Notes: generated by a model not told the origin, from the sequence alone. Positions 40,440-54,162 are shown, counted from the first letter of the stretch. The stretch is DNA of 64,000 nt from Plotosus lineatus (GCA_024760905.1 CM045738.1:47922297-47986296), one strand, 5' to 3'. Program-made: numbers and translations.

Positions 40440-41260
40440 TTAATCCTAATTAGGGTCGCGAGCAGGCTTGCGCCCATCCCAGCCGACTCCGGTCAAGGGC
40501 AGAGTACACCCTGGACAGCTTGCCAAGCCACCGCAGGACAGAAACACACTGACAGCTTTGCAGCTCCTCTTGTCGAAAGTCAGCAATGGTTCTTTGGATA
40601 AGATAAGATAAGATAAGATCCAGCTTTATTCATCTCACAATGGAGAAATTCACTGTTACAGGCTCTTGAGGTACCATCAGTAGGGGGTGCAAAAATAGAT
40701 ACAAGTACAAACATACACACGTACATATATATTATATAAGTAAATAAATAAATAGATACATAAATAGTATAAATTACTAAACAATAAAAGAAAAGAAGAG
40801 AATGGAGCAACTTTGTAGACTGGCCTATATTAAAGTGTACATGTATCTGAGGGCGGAGTAGATGGGTTGATATGGTTCACAGTCAGTGGGGTAGATGTAG
40901 TTGATTAAAGTGGGCGGGGTTTTTATTGCACATAACTGGTATTTTCACAGACAGTTACAAAGTGGCGTTGTACAGTCTGACAGCGGTGGGAATGAACGAC
41001 CTGCGGTAGCGCTCCTTCCTGCACTGAGGATGCCTCAGTCGTCCACTGAAGGAGCTACTCAGCTTCTCTACAGTCTGGTGCAGTGGGTGAGAGCTGTTGA
41101 ACAGGATGGATGTGAGTGACATGGCCGGCCTTTGATAACCCAGTTAGTGCACTGGGGGGGGGGGGGATAGTGGCAACCTGTGGTGAGTGGGGCTTGAACC
41201 CCCAAATTTCGGATCAGTGATCCAGCACCTGTACCACTAGACCACCACTGCTCGATGTAA
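40440..41260 (-). mobile_element. SINE family S (L2-tailed), split by a LINE end
   Basis: The 3' part is at 40440-40596 (reverse of CTTGCCAAGCCACCGCAGGA and CGAAAGTCAGCAATGGTTCT). The body and head are at 41120-41260 (GACATGGCCGGCCTTTGATA, CACTAGACCACCACTGC). About 520 bp of other sequence separate them, and roughly 25 bp of SINE are missing at the junction. Confidence 0.8.
40597..41119 (-). mobile_element. LINE 3' end inserted in the SINE
   Basis: A GATAAGATAAGATAAGAT tail at the left end is followed by CCAGCTTTATTCATCTCACA and, farther right, GTACAGTCTGACAGCGGTGG with GAATGAACGACCTGCGGTAG. These words are typical of non-coding 3' ends of a fish LINE family. The tail puts the 3' end on the left, so the element lies on the minus strand and is heavily 5'-truncated. 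Confidence 0.6.
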
Positions 41261-41264
41261 TATG

Positions 41265-41820
41265 CTATTGTGCAGTTTTTCTGTAAATATTAAACACTGA
41301 CAATATTTTTGCGATTACGAAGTATTTTTTCCCTTGTATATTAGAAGAGTTTGTCAACAATCAACAAATTGAGCCGGAAGTAAGCATGGGCTGAACAGGA
41401 GATTTCATAAACGGCTGTGGATGACATCCTTGGTACGGTCAGAAGGTTGCAGATGTGTTGCTAGATTGGCCGCAGTATATCCATCAAATTGTGATTGTGT
41501 GTGCTTCGGCCTGGGTGTTGTAGGCATGTGAGAAGCTTGGCTAGTTTTGTGGCTCAAGTTATTTAAGTGGACTGGAAAGTCAATCATTGAATCCACAATT
41601 GTTTAGTCATCTCTATATGTCAGTTATTACTTTCTTCGAGGAAGTCTGCCTTGAGTTTCACCATATTTTCTGGACAACTCTGCTTTCAGTATAAGGAACT
41701 TAAATGCACATTTCACAGCTCGTGTTTTATCCTGGAAGCACCCTTCTTAAAACAGATCAGTCAAGCTCAAGTAGAAGATTGGCCTTTTAACTACAGTAGA
41801 CCCTTCCAGTGCCGGTTTAT
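41265..41820. other. Intergenic, nothing recognised
   Basis: No repeat or coding similarity was recognised. Confidence 0.4.
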
Positions 41821-42592
41821 CTTCTTCTTTTCCTTTCGGCTGTTCCCTTCAGGGGTCGCCACAGCGAATCATCTGCCTCCATCTCACCCTATCCTCTGTA
41901 TCTTCTTCTCTTACACCAACTACCTTCATGTCCTCCTTCACCACATCCATAAATCTTCTCTTTGGGCTTGTGCCCTTCTTCGTACATGTCCAAACCATCT
42001 CAATCTAGCCTCTCTGACTTTGTCTCCAAAACCTCTTACATGTGCTGTCCCTCTGATGTACTCATTCCTGATCCTATCCATCCTCGTTACTCCAAAAGAG
42101 AACCTCAACATTTTCATCTCTGCTACCGCCAGCTCTGCCTCCTGTCTTTTCCTCAGCGCCACTGTTTCTAAAGTGGGACTGGTGGTGGTGTAGTGGTTAG
42201 GGTGCTGCGTTCATGATCAGGAGGTCATGAGTTCAAATCCCACTGAGACCCCCACTGTGCTATGAGCCCTGGGCAACGTCTTCACCACAAGTGTGCCTCT
42301 GTTCAACCAGCAGTATAAATGGGTACCAGTAAAAATATATTGGGAAGGTAACCTGCGATGGACTACTGCGTCTCAACCAGGAGGAGATGAACTTCTAGTT
42401 GATTCATGCTACAGAAACCGGGGATAAGCACCAGCTTGATGAGCTGCTATGGCTTGGGTGTAAAAAGCCCACAGACTTTTTTACTGTTTCTAAACCATTC
42501 AACATCGCTGGCCTCAACACCGTGTTGTACACTTTTCCTTTTATTCTTGCCGATACCCTCCTATCACACATCACACCGACACTTTTCTCGTT
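41820..42592 (-). mobile_element. RTE-like LINE, copy 4, 3' part split by a SINE
   Basis: The 3' end (41820-42172) has the family tail TTCTTCTTTTCCTTTCGGCT and encodes RWFGHVRRR and [20 protein letters not shown] on the minus strand. It resumes after the SINE at 42483-42592 ([17 protein letters not shown]). About 65 bp are also missing near 41968. Confidence 0.87.
42161..42494 (+). mobile_element. SINE family C inserted in RTE copy 4, with target-site duplication
   Basis: ACTGTTTCTAAA is present at 42161-42172 and again at 42483-42494; the SINE occupies 42173-42482. Removing it and one duplicate restores the order of the LINE seen in copies 1 and 3. It has head TGGTGGTGTAGTGGTTAGGG, B-box-like GAGTTCAAATCCC and a T-rich end. 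Confidence 0.92.
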
Positions 42593-43075
42593 GATGAAAT
42601 CAAATCTTGGATTTGTTGGCGATAGCTTAATACTCATTGAAGGGAAAGGAACACTGCAGAATAAAACATTGCCGTGGTTTTGTTCACCGACAGAACTCTC
42701 CTCATGGATGGGAGTACTTGGTTTCAAACCAGTGGCTGGTGCTGGAGGACTTGCTAGTGCAGACAAGGCAAGGAAACCTGAGTAAATGTATCGTGTTCGT
42801 GTGGATACTGATGACAGTCTTTTTTAGTCAGTGGTTTTGCTCTTGCTGGTCACACCCCTGGTTGAAAAGGCCAGTTTCGGAACTGTCAAGGTCGACAAGA
42901 CTGACGCTATTCCAAATATCTGTGTTACAGAAATGCACTGGAAAAATGAGTCTGGTTTAACAGTTGACTTCAAAGAACCTGATTCTGGGTCGGTCTGTAT
43001 AAAAAAAAAGGAATTACGAAACTGTGTTGAAAGAGTTAAAGAAAACAATGTCTCAGGAAGCAGGGTTTGTTTTGT
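42593..43075 (+). other. Unrecognised open segments
   Basis: Two plus-strand frames stand out as not low-complexity. One ends at 42783 (…MKSNLGFVGDSLILIEGKGT … PWFCSPTELSSWMGVLGFKP). The other, 42831-43058, encodes KASFGTVKVDKTDAIPNICV and NESGLTVDFKEPDSGSVCIK and is preceded by a possible acceptor (TTTTTAGTCAG). I recognise neither. They could be a decayed retrogene, a transposon piece or chance. Confidence 0.25.
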
Positions 43076-43217
43076 TTTTTTTTCATTTTATTGCATATAG
43101 CAGTTTTGTGGTTATCAAAATATATCACTCTGCCTGCCTTTGATTTCTGTCATGATAAAGGTGTGGAAATTGACTCATCTGTACCACAGGTTTGTGAGGG
43201 TGTGTGTGTGTGTGTAG

Positions 43218-43218
<1 letters not shown>

Positions 43219-43290
<72 letters not shown>
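43219..43290. repeat. (TA)n microsatellite abutting the Tc1 element
   Basis: About 35 TA units end exactly at the left terminus of the transposon. Confidence 0.95.
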
Positions 43291-45429
<2,139 letters not shown>

Positions 45430-45443
<14 letters not shown>

Positions 45444-45885
45444 CCAAACGTATTCGTTAATCTCCCTTCACACACATATGAAGTCAAGTGACATGTTGCG
45501 CTTAATCCACAGGGTTTAATATGACATCAGATCGCCCTGTGCAGCGATAACAGCTTTTTTGACTGTTCTGAACGAGCTTTCCGCAGGGTTAAGGAGTGTA
45601 TTAATGAGAATGTTCTACTATTCTTCCAGAGGCACATTTATAAGGTAATACACTGATGTTGAACGACAAGGCGTGGCTTGCAGTCTCTGCTTTAAATCAT
45701 CCCATGGGCACTCTGTCAGGTTGAGATCAGAACTCTGTGCAGGCTGGTCAAGTTCTTTCACCCAAATCTGCTGATCCATGCTTTTTTGGACTTGCTTTGT
45801 ACACTGGTGACAATCTTGTGTGTACAGGAAGGGGGCTTTTCGTTATCACACTGTCCCCACAAAGTTGGGAGCATGAAATCATATC

Positions 45886-45929
<44 letters not shown>

Positions 45930-46385
45930 TCCTTGGTCTGCTGAAGCATTCAAACTTCCTTTCACTGGAACTGAGGGGCCATGCCCAGCTCCTGAAAATC
46001 AAACCCACACCATAACCCCCAGTCCACCAAACTTTACACCTGGCACATTGCATTCAGACAAGTAGGTTTCTCTGGCAACCGTAAACCCCAGACTCATACG
46101 TCAGAAGGAGAAGTGTGAAGCCTGCTCTAGAGTCCAGTGGCAGCGTGCTTTACACCACAGCATTGGACACTTTGCATTCCACTTGGTGACGTATAGCTTG
46201 GATGTAGCAACTCGGAAGAATGTGAAAAATGAAGATCTGTGCACACTGTTCTTGAGTAATCTGAAGGCCTCATAAAGTTTGGAGCTCTGTAGTGATTGAC
46301 TCTGCTGACAGTTGGCAGCCTTTGTGCACCATGCACCTCAGCTTCCGCTCGTGTTTCGGGTGACTGAGTGAAACCGCCCACACTT
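45430..46385 (-). mobile_element. Tc1-like transposon remnant with (AAT)n inside
   Basis: The minus strand retains transposase pieces: KVWWTGGYGVGLIFRSWA and the region that should carry FQHDCxPVHK, decayed. An AAT microsatellite (45890-45925) interrupts the coding part. Frameshifts are numerous and the catalytic residues are not all present. Confidence 0.65.
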
Positions 46386-46494
46386 TAAAGGTAAATGAAA
46401 ATAAAATGTTGACATGAAACGTCATACAGTACAGTTTTTGTATGGCTGTAATTGGAAAATTTCATCTCAGATTCTTGCTATTTCATGGAAAAGC

Positions 46495-46565
46495 TGCTTC
46501 TTCTTCTTCTTGTCCTTTCGGCTTTTCCCTTCAGGGGTCGCCACAGCGAATCATCTGCCTCCATT
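46495..46565 (-). mobile_element. RTE-like LINE 3' end fragment
   Basis: About 70 bp of the family 3' end: CTTCTTCTTCTTGTCCTTTC, GGCTTTTCCCTTCAGGGGTC, GCCACAGCGAATCATCTGCC. It is an extreme 5' truncation. Confidence 0.85.
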
Positions 46566-46965
46566 ATTGTCATGTGAGTCACCTTAAAGCAGTGAGTATC
46601 TGTTTTTCGTGTCTATAGTAACTGTAAACAAAAAAACTGGCTTGACGCACATTCTGATGTTGAATATCCCTTTCTTGTCTTTCTTTGAATGTGGATCATT
46701 TTGAAAGTGCTCTAATTCACCGTGCTCTTTAAAACAAAGAAAAAAGAACAAATGTGAGGCGCTCCACCGAATGTAGGCGCTTGTCGCAAGTGATGTAGGG
46801 TGCATATGAGACAAAGCGCGGCTTATCCGGACTTCCAATCTTTCAAGTGAGCAGGTCAAGGTTGAGTACTAAACAAGTGGAGTCTGTTTTTATAATTTCT
46901 AAATAATTTTTAATTAAATATCTGATTTGTTATATCTAAAAAGTTTAATATCTAAATATTGTTAA
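46566..46965. other. Intergenic, nothing recognised
   Basis: No coding or repeat similarity was recognised. Confidence 0.4.
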
Positions 46966-46969
46966 ATAA

Positions 46970-47357
46970 TTGATGATTTATGTCCTGGGGCAGTGGTGGT
47001 CTAGTGGTATAGGGCGCTGGATCGCTGATCCAAAGGTTGGGGGTTCGAGTCCCACTCTCCACAAGATTGTCACTGTCCCCCCCAGTACAGCTAACTGGGT
47101 TATCAAAGGCGGGCCATGTCTGTCACTGTCTATGGTGAGATGTTGATGTAAAAGAACCATTGCTGACTTTCGTAAAGAGGAGCTGCAAAGTCGTCAGCGT
47201 GTTTCTGTCCCTTGCTGAAAAGGGTTGTGACAGGAAGGGCATCCGACGTAAAAACCTCTGCCAAATCAAATGTGCGAATCAGATGATTCGCTGTGGCGAC
47301 TCCCGAGTAAAAGGGAAGAAGCCGAAAGGAAGACAGACTTGATGATTTATGTCCTGG
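46970..47357 (+). mobile_element. SINE family S, full length, with 19-bp target-site duplication
   Basis: TTGATGATTTATGTCCTGG is found at 46970-46988 and 47339-47357; the SINE is 46989-47338. Parts in order: tRNA head (GGTGGTCTAGTGGTATAGGG; B box GGTTCGAGTCCC), body, a segment matching the RTE-like LINE 5' leader (GACAGGAAGGGCATCCGACG, TGCCAAATCAAATGTGCGAA), and the LINE 3' end (GATGATTCGCTGTGGCGACT, GAAGCCGAAAGGAAGAC). It serves as the reference copy for the family here. Confidence 0.94.
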
Positions 47358-47410
47358 TGTCAGATTGCTGAACATCTGCAATTGTAATTGTGTCACTCCT
47401 TTTTTTTATT

Positions 47411-47583
47411 GTTTTAATTCTGTTTCTTCTTCTTTTCCTTTCGGCTTTTCCCTTCAGGGGTCGCCACAGCGAATCATCTGCCTCCGTCTCACCCTATCCT
47501 TTGCATCTTCTCTTACACCAACGACCTTCATGTCCTCCTTCACCACATCCATGAATCGTCTCTTTGGTGTTTTAATTCTGTTT
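47411..47583 (-). mobile_element. RTE-like LINE 3' fragment with 15-bp target-site duplication
   Basis: GTTTTAATTCTGTTT is repeated at 47411-47425 and 47569-47583 around a 143-bp 3'-terminal LINE piece. The piece reaches only the last coding codons ([15 protein letters not shown] region). Confidence 0.92.
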
Positions 47584-47659
47584 GTATTTACAAAATACAC
47601 TTGGTCAGTCACTAAAGATATTGATATACTTGTATTTCATTTTTGATAATTTCAAATAC

Positions 47660-48205
47660 CATCATCATCTTCATCATCTTCTTCCGCTTCATCGGGGGTC
47701 GGGGTGCATGGGGTAGCAATGCAATGAGCAATGAGGTCCAGACGTCCCTCTCCACAGCCACTTCCTCAAGCTCTTTCGGTGGGACACCGAGGTGTTCCCA
47801 GACAAGCCGAGAGACATAGTCCCTCCAGTGTGTTCTAGGTCAACCCTGGGGTCTCTTCTCAGTTGGATATGCCCGAAACACCACACCAGGGAGGCGTTCA
47901 GGAGGCATTGTGACCAGATGCCCGAGCCATTTCAATTGGTCCCTCTCAATGCGAAGGAGTAGCAATCTACTCCGAGCTCTCCCCAAATGGTTGAGCTTCT
48001 CACCTTATCTCTCAGGGAGAGCCCTGCCACCCGATGAAGGAAGCTCATTTCAGCCACTTGTATCTGCGATCTTGTTCTTCCTGTCACTACCCAAAGCGCG
48101 TGACCGTAGGTGAGGGTTGGAACGTAGATCAACCGATAAATTGAGAGCTTTGTCTTGTGGCTCAGCTGCTACTTCACCACTACGGACCGGTACAGGCTCC
48201 ACTTT
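47660..48205 (-). mobile_element. APE-type LINE (family L), 3' fragment
   Basis: A GAT-rich tail at 47660-47680 is followed, on the minus strand, by the C-terminal coding end of family L (…[40 protein letters not shown]), in broken frames. It aligns with 17925-18430 in the larger copy. Confidence 0.85.
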
Positions 48206-49180
48206 ACAGCCATTAAAAATATTCAAACTTTTATAAATATAACTTTCAATGAGGTTAAGATGACTGTGTGGTGGCTTTCATGGCTAAGGTACATTGAACA
48301 TAATCAGGATCTGTCATTAAAATATGCCTGCTTCAGCTTTTTCATATGGGAGCTGTCACCGAAACATGTCACACCCTGAAAGTTTATCATATTACCTGTG
48401 CTTTATGATTCGTTTACCTCTGTAGTTTCTTAGGGCGGCATGTGACAGCTTTTTTTTTTCTCATAATTGCCAGAATGTTTAAACAAATTACTGACATTTT
48501 AAAACTGATACCTTCATTGCCCGAGTCTTCTACTTGCATTGGTGTAAGATGTTGATATTGTTGCATGTTAATGGATTTTATGCCTGTGCGTTCATGAAAT
48601 ACCGAAATGATTACAGGCGTCACAGATACAACATTAACAATTTTAAATTAATTATATCTGACTATTAATAAGGAATTATGATTATTGATTATTAGAAAGA
48701 AATACAAGTCAAGCTCCCCATATCAGCAACAACTTATGATTGTTGGTTTTATTAATTAAAAATGAAGCATCATACTCTTAATTCATTCATAGTCATATTA
48801 TAAAACATGAAACTTGGTTCCTGATCCTCATTTGCATCGTAACAGCTATGATAGTCGTGCGCTCAACAAAATCTCGTTTAACCGTCTCTTGACAGTGGCC
48901 TTTATTTAATGTGTGACATCAACTCATTAAACCACAAGATTCGCTTCTTGGATAATTGCTGCCGTATTGGTTTGCATTGGTTTTGATAAGTATTCATTCC
49001 TTGACGTTTACCTGTTGCTTGCGTTACACGTACAAATTTAAATTTTCATGGATATTTATGCAGTGTGCAAAAAAAAAAAAAAAAGCAAATTGAGTCATTT
49101 TTTTTAATAATTGAAGAGGAAAAACTTTTTCATTTCAGAACATTTGTTATGCTGTAACAAACAAAAATAAAAAAAAATAC
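48205..49180. other. Intergenic, nothing recognised
   Basis: AT-rich sequence with no recognised repeat or coding segment. Confidence 0.4.
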
Positions 49181-49189
49181 ATTTTGCAG

Positions 49190-49367
49190 ACATTACAGCT
49201 CAAAGTCTGTTTGGGCATGTTCTTTTTTTCAAACTTGGTACATCGATCTGGTAGAATTTTCGCAGTTTTTAAAGCAAACTGCTTCAAGAAATGTTCTTCT
49301 TCAGGAATTCCCTTGTGTTTAGCACCTTGGAGTTTCTTTATTTTGATTAGATTCCCCAGGTGCTGCT

Positions 49368-49424
<57 letters not shown>

Positions 49425-49650
49425 CCATCCCCACAGCATGGTACTGTCATTACGCTTCAATTTTGGGACGGTGTCGGTGTGAAACGAGATGTTCCGGTCT
49501 GCATCACACACGGCGTTTCCCTTGATGCCCAAAGATCTTTACTGAGCTCCAAGCCTGCTTTCCGTAAAGCTCAGCTCTGTGGACCGTGGACGGAAACACC
49601 AATCTTCACTGTCGAGCTTTGCAGCTCCTTCAGAGTTACCTTTGGTCTCT
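49190..49650 (-). mobile_element. Tc1-like transposon remnant
   Basis: Plus-strand words ACCATCCCCACAGCATGGTA, CTTTCCGTAAAGCTCAGCTC and GCTTTGCAGCTCCTTCAGAG resemble the reverse of Tc1-like transposase coding sequence (the WGCFS box and the region upstream). A CA microsatellite (49371-49420) has grown inside. Frames are not open. Confidence 0.55.
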
Positions 49651-49689
49651 TTGTTACTTTTGGTTGCCTTTGGATGTATTTGTTGTCTT

Positions 49690-49860
49690 GTTGCTCTCTG
49701 GTAAATGTGCTGTCTTCCTTTCGCTCCCTTGTGCTCCCTGTCTTGCTGTACTCGAGCGAGACATGGACACTCACGGTTGAGCTTGGACGACGACTGGACT
49801 CCTTCGCTACGACTTCCCTTCGCCGTATCTTCGGATACCGCTGACGGGACTTTGTTATTA
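49690..49860 (+). mobile_element. Non-LTR retrotransposon C-terminal fragment
   Basis: The plus frame encodes LPVLLYSSETWTLTVELGRR and LDSFATTSLRRIFGYR, a typical non-LTR RT-adjacent domain (LLYGxETWTLT … LRRIxGYR). It belongs to neither of the two LINE families described above. Confidence 0.65.
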
Positions 49861-49861
49861 A

Positions 49862-50122
49862 ACATTTACTGAATTAGACAACTTAAAAAACTAAACTAAA
49901 AACTAAAGAGTGAAGGTTCCCTCTGTCTCTATCTGGGAGGACAGCGGGGCGGGATGTTGAGAGACAGCCAATGAGAGAGCAACTTGCACGTCAATTGGCG
50001 CGTTTGAATTTCTTTTCGTAAGAGGGGGTTGTTTCGTATCTCGGGGACGGAAACTCTGGAAAATAGTTTTCGTAACCCGGGGATTTCATGCACAGGGGTC
50101 TTCACAAGTTGGGGATCAACTG
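49862..50122. mobile_element. TIR element family Y, right part
   Basis: Shares AACATTTACTGAATT, GGGCGGGATGTTG, GAGACAGCCAATGAGAGAG and TTTTCGTAACCCG with the right half of 16286-17455 and ends in a decayed terminus near 50122. Confidence 0.75.
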
Positions 50123-51205
50123 TGTATATGTGTATACATATATATATATATATATATACAGTTCATATATATATATATATAGAGTTCATATTCATATATA
50201 TATTAATGAAAATCTCTCTGAAGATTTCATCTACCTTCTTGATGGAATGCAATAGAAATTTATTTGTATTAAGCAAGCTTGGGCGTACATCAAAAAACCC
50301 AGGAAATTAAAGTTCAGTTGGTTTGGAAAATTCCTTGTTATTGTCTTCATTAACACGCACCAGACAGCATTTCAATCTTTTCAAGCAAACCAGCAGTCAT
50401 CTCTAAATGCTTTGTTGAACTCTGGAACATATTACTAACAACGAAGTATTTGTATCCAGCGTGACACGGCAGTTTTTAAAGTAGCTGTTGGTGGATGCTT
50501 GCCATTGCATTCCAAGAACCTGTCATTTGGAAATGATTCAACCCATTTTAGGTTTAGAACCAGTTTAGAACCACAAAGTTCCAAACACGAAGCAGCTAAT
50601 TTGGGGACGCCGCCCATATCCATGTCGTATCTTGCAAAGATGCACGCAGGGAAAAGTGCGGATTTTTACAGTTGGGATAATGGTGAAGTTGACACTGACC
50701 ATGTGCTCATGACTTGGGGGAACAGTGTTGTACTCATTGTCCAATTCCAGCAATGTCTACTTTTGGTGTCTTTCCCAGCTATGGTCAGTGAATGCAAAAA
50801 TCCTGAACTTTATGTCATATTTAAAGTGCCTAGCACATGTCAATTTTTGATTTTGTGGTCCATCCCAGGCCTCTCAGATCTTACCTTGGTATCACTTGTT
50901 GGAAGTCAAACTTCATATTATGATTGGTCATCCTTTAAAATCCATGTTCTTGACTACAAATAACATAGAATGTTAAAAGCCGCTTGGAACTTTCAAACTG
51001 GAAGAAATTGTGAGTTTGACCTTTTACCTGTGCTTTATCTCACCAGATTCTCTCAGTATGAATGTTCTTGTTGTGCATTTAAATTGAGAACTGAACAAAA
51101 AAGGCACTCAACTTGTGGTTCAACTTGCATTCATGACGGAGATCTTTTGTTTGTTGTCCTGAAAAAACCTGATAACGATCACGACACTGCTGTGATACGC
51201 GCTGG
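50123..51205. other. Intergenic with unrecognised open frames
   Basis: A 154-codon plus frame (50499-50963, including MHAGKSADFYSWDNGEVDTD and LIVQFQQCLLLVSFPAMV) and a 94-codon frame (50970-51254) are longer than expected by chance and not low-complexity. I recognise no family, and I see no clear splice sites or initiation context. A decayed transposable element is the most likely alternative. Confidence 0.25.
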
Positions 51206-51211
51206 TCTATG

Positions 51212-52797
51212 TACAGTTTTGTACAAAATAATAGCAGGGTATTTAAAAAAGTGAATAAAGCTCAAAATCCTTATCACTTTTATTTACATCAACACAAATG
51301 CTTTGTGAACACGTCACATTCTGTTCATAATTAAAACGTGAAGGAATAGAATATCAAATTTGTGTTATTGCTTTAAAGAAATTGAAGAAACGTGAACATG
51401 AGACTGTTCAAAAATTTCAGTTTCTGTTTTCTTTACAGACTCAAACATTCATTTTTAAATTTAAAAATTTTGTAAGATTTTGTTTTCCTTCGAATCTTTG
51501 AACTAATATTTATTTGTATAAACACTGGTGCTGAGAACTGCTGCACATCTGGGTTACACGGAGTCGGCCAACTTCTGTTACCTGTGAGCAGGTGTTCCAG
51601 CCCAGGATGACTCGGCCACATTCAAAGGTCTTTCTGGATTTCTTGTTTTTTTCCTCAGAAGCTGCATTTTCATATCACCCCACAAGTTTCCTAAAGGATG
51701 AGGGTCCGGAGTCGGGCTGCCTCTCCAGAACCTCAATCTTGTTGGTCTGGAACCGAGATGCTGCCCGTTTTCTGGTGTGTTTGGGGTCGACGTCTTATTG
51801 GAACCCATTTCAAGTGCATTTCCTCTTCAGCATAAGGCATCACGACCTTTTCAAGTGTTCTGATGGATTCAAACTGATCCAGGATCCCTGGGACGCGATA
51901 AATTGGCCCGACACTGTAGTATGAGAAACATCCCCATATCATGATGCTTGCACCACCAGGCTTCACTGTCTTCAGTGGACTGTGGCTTCAATTCAGTGTT
52001 TGGGGGTCGGCTCACTAGACCCAAAAAAAAAACAATCTTCCTTTCATCAGCCCACAAAATGTTGGTCTGTTTCTCTTTATTCAAGTCAATGTGCTTCTTG
52101 GGAAATTACAACCTCTTCACCACATCTTTTTTCAGCAGTGGGACTTTTCAGGGGCTTCTTTCCATTATCTCGGCTTCACATAGGCGTCTTCTAACTGTAA
52201 CAGGACTCGCAGATAACTTTAGACCTGCTTTGATCTTCCTGGGGCTAATGCTTGGCTGTGTTCTTGCCATTTTGGCTGTTCGTCATCCATTCGAATGGTA
52301 GTTTTTCACTTTCTTCCATGTCTTTCAGGCTCGGGTTGCCATTTTAAAGCATCTGGGATCATCCAGGCAGTGCAACCTCTCATTTTCAGTCCTCTCTAAA
52401 ATGAGCTTTTCAGGCAAGGTGTGCTGTTCCTCTGAAAAATGTCCGGAACAACCCATTGTCTTCACAATTTCAGAGAGAAGTGTTCTATTACCAGCAGGTA
52501 CAACATTTGTTGTCTTCCTTCTTAAATAAGGACAAAAATTGGCAGCAGTTTTTCAAAGAATGAATGGCGTCTTGAACTCTGCACTGCCATGTTTGTCATA
52601 TTGAACACTAAGCTTTCTTAATTAGTGATTCAATTACACATAATCAGCAGCAGCATGCAGGTCAGGACTGTTGGGTCTGTTGGATTGAATTACTCTACTG
52701 CACCTGATAGTGAATTATTTGCCATCTAGAAACATCATTTCTACCACAAACACTGACTGATCGGGTCATTGATGTCTGACTGATATTATTTTGAACA

Positions 52798-52804
<7 letters not shown>
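51212..52804 (-). mobile_element. Tc1-like transposon, full-length but decayed
   Basis: Termini match as inverted repeats: CAGTTTTGTACAAAATAATA (left, from 51214) and, reversed, CACTTGTGTTCAAAATAATA (right). The minus strand holds transposase pieces with MKPGGASIMIWGCFSYY, ADERKIVFFLG (first catalytic Asp replaced or shifted) and the area of SPDPHPLGNLWGDMKMQLL (the usual SPDLNPIENLW changed). Multiple frameshifts make it inactive. A TG microsatellite (52800-52850) adjoins its right end. Confidence 0.85.
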
Positions 52805-52854
<50 letters not shown>

Positions 52855-52855
<1 letters not shown>

Positions 52856-53580
52856 TGTAAAATACACATGTATATAAAATAAACATCTATGCATGTACTG
52901 AATATCATTTTAAATTACTTTTGCTCTCGGAGTTTTCCCCTTTGTGTTATTGTACCAGTGGGGAAAAAGCAAATAGATTTTTGGCAACAGAAATCAAACA
53001 TCCCATATTCCAAAAAAAGAAAATAAAGAAAGCAGTTTGTTTTTGTAAAGGGTCTTTTGAATTTAATTTTGACTCCGAGACAAAAAGAGAAGTTTGATTA
53101 AAAATAACAAAAGCAAGAAAGAGTTCTAATAATCGGAAACTCGGCACCCTGTGGCTTTCAGTGTTCCTTTTTTAGTCCAGTTTCATTAAATGTTGACAGC
53201 TGCACATGTAAGACTTTTCCACTCTGCTTTTCTCCTTCACGATAACATGCCCTGATGCAACTGATCTAGGAGGGTGTGAAAGTTAACCCTGTAACGCCCA
53301 GGAGGTCCATATGGTCCCCTTTCAGAAAATGCTAATAACTACTAGACACATTGTACTCAGTGTTGCTTAAGTGTTGTATACTTGTGGTGTCACCTGATGC
53401 AACACAACTTGGTCCCATGTGCCTCAGTCAGCTGTGAGACGACCTTGAGTACGCAGGATTGTGTTGTTCGCAAATTTGTGTTATTATTTGTTATTATTAT
53501 TATTGTTAGCATTATTATAATTTTGTTGAAAGAAATGTTCGGAGTGTTTACTTCGGCCTTTTTGATTGGGAAAAAATAGT
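52855..53580. other. Intergenic, nothing recognised
   Basis: No coding or repeat similarity was recognised. Confidence 0.4.
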
Positions 53581-53581
53581 G

Positions 53582-53583
<2 letters not shown>

Positions 53584-53641
<58 letters not shown>
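53584..53641. repeat. (TA)n microsatellite
   Basis: About 29 TA units. Confidence 0.95.
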
Positions 53642-53643
<2 letters not shown>

Positions 53644-53644
53644 G

Positions 53645-54162
53645 TAAATATATATTTTTTTTAACTGCAAAAAATAATTCGGGCCGTAAAGGGCTTAAAG
53701 GTCTCAAAGTTTAAAATGTGTTTGTTTTTCATGCTCATTGTCACAGTTGGCTTTTAAGTAAGGTAAAGTTTTAGCAGTGTAGGCCTATAATTTCACGTAG
53801 GTGTAGTTTTGTAGTTTTTCTAGTACGCACACAGAGCTTACATTCATCTCTGTTCATGGTGAAACAAACTTGTCAAACGACCTCCACCCACCACTTCAGG
53901 GAAGATGTTCCCGCCCTTCATTTTTGGCACGCGTTTTTATCACTTCACAAATGTTTATGCTGTCCAAAAGGTAGGTTTGTGTTCTGTGTGAATAACAATA
54001 ACTCGTTGCACTATTCATAAACAATTTAGACCCAGATAAATATACATACATATATGTATGTATAATTTCATAATAAGACATTGATCTTACATCTAAGAGG
54101 ATTTAAAAACATATGTACAGTATTTTTCAAAGTTAAATATGCTGAAATATAGTCTGAGAGCG

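Noticed and set aside
46989..47060. tRNA-like A and B boxes at several places (3590, 25372, 38355, 44971)
   Set aside because: No acceptor stem or full cloverleaf; each is continuous with a SINE body, so they are SINE heads and not tRNA genes.
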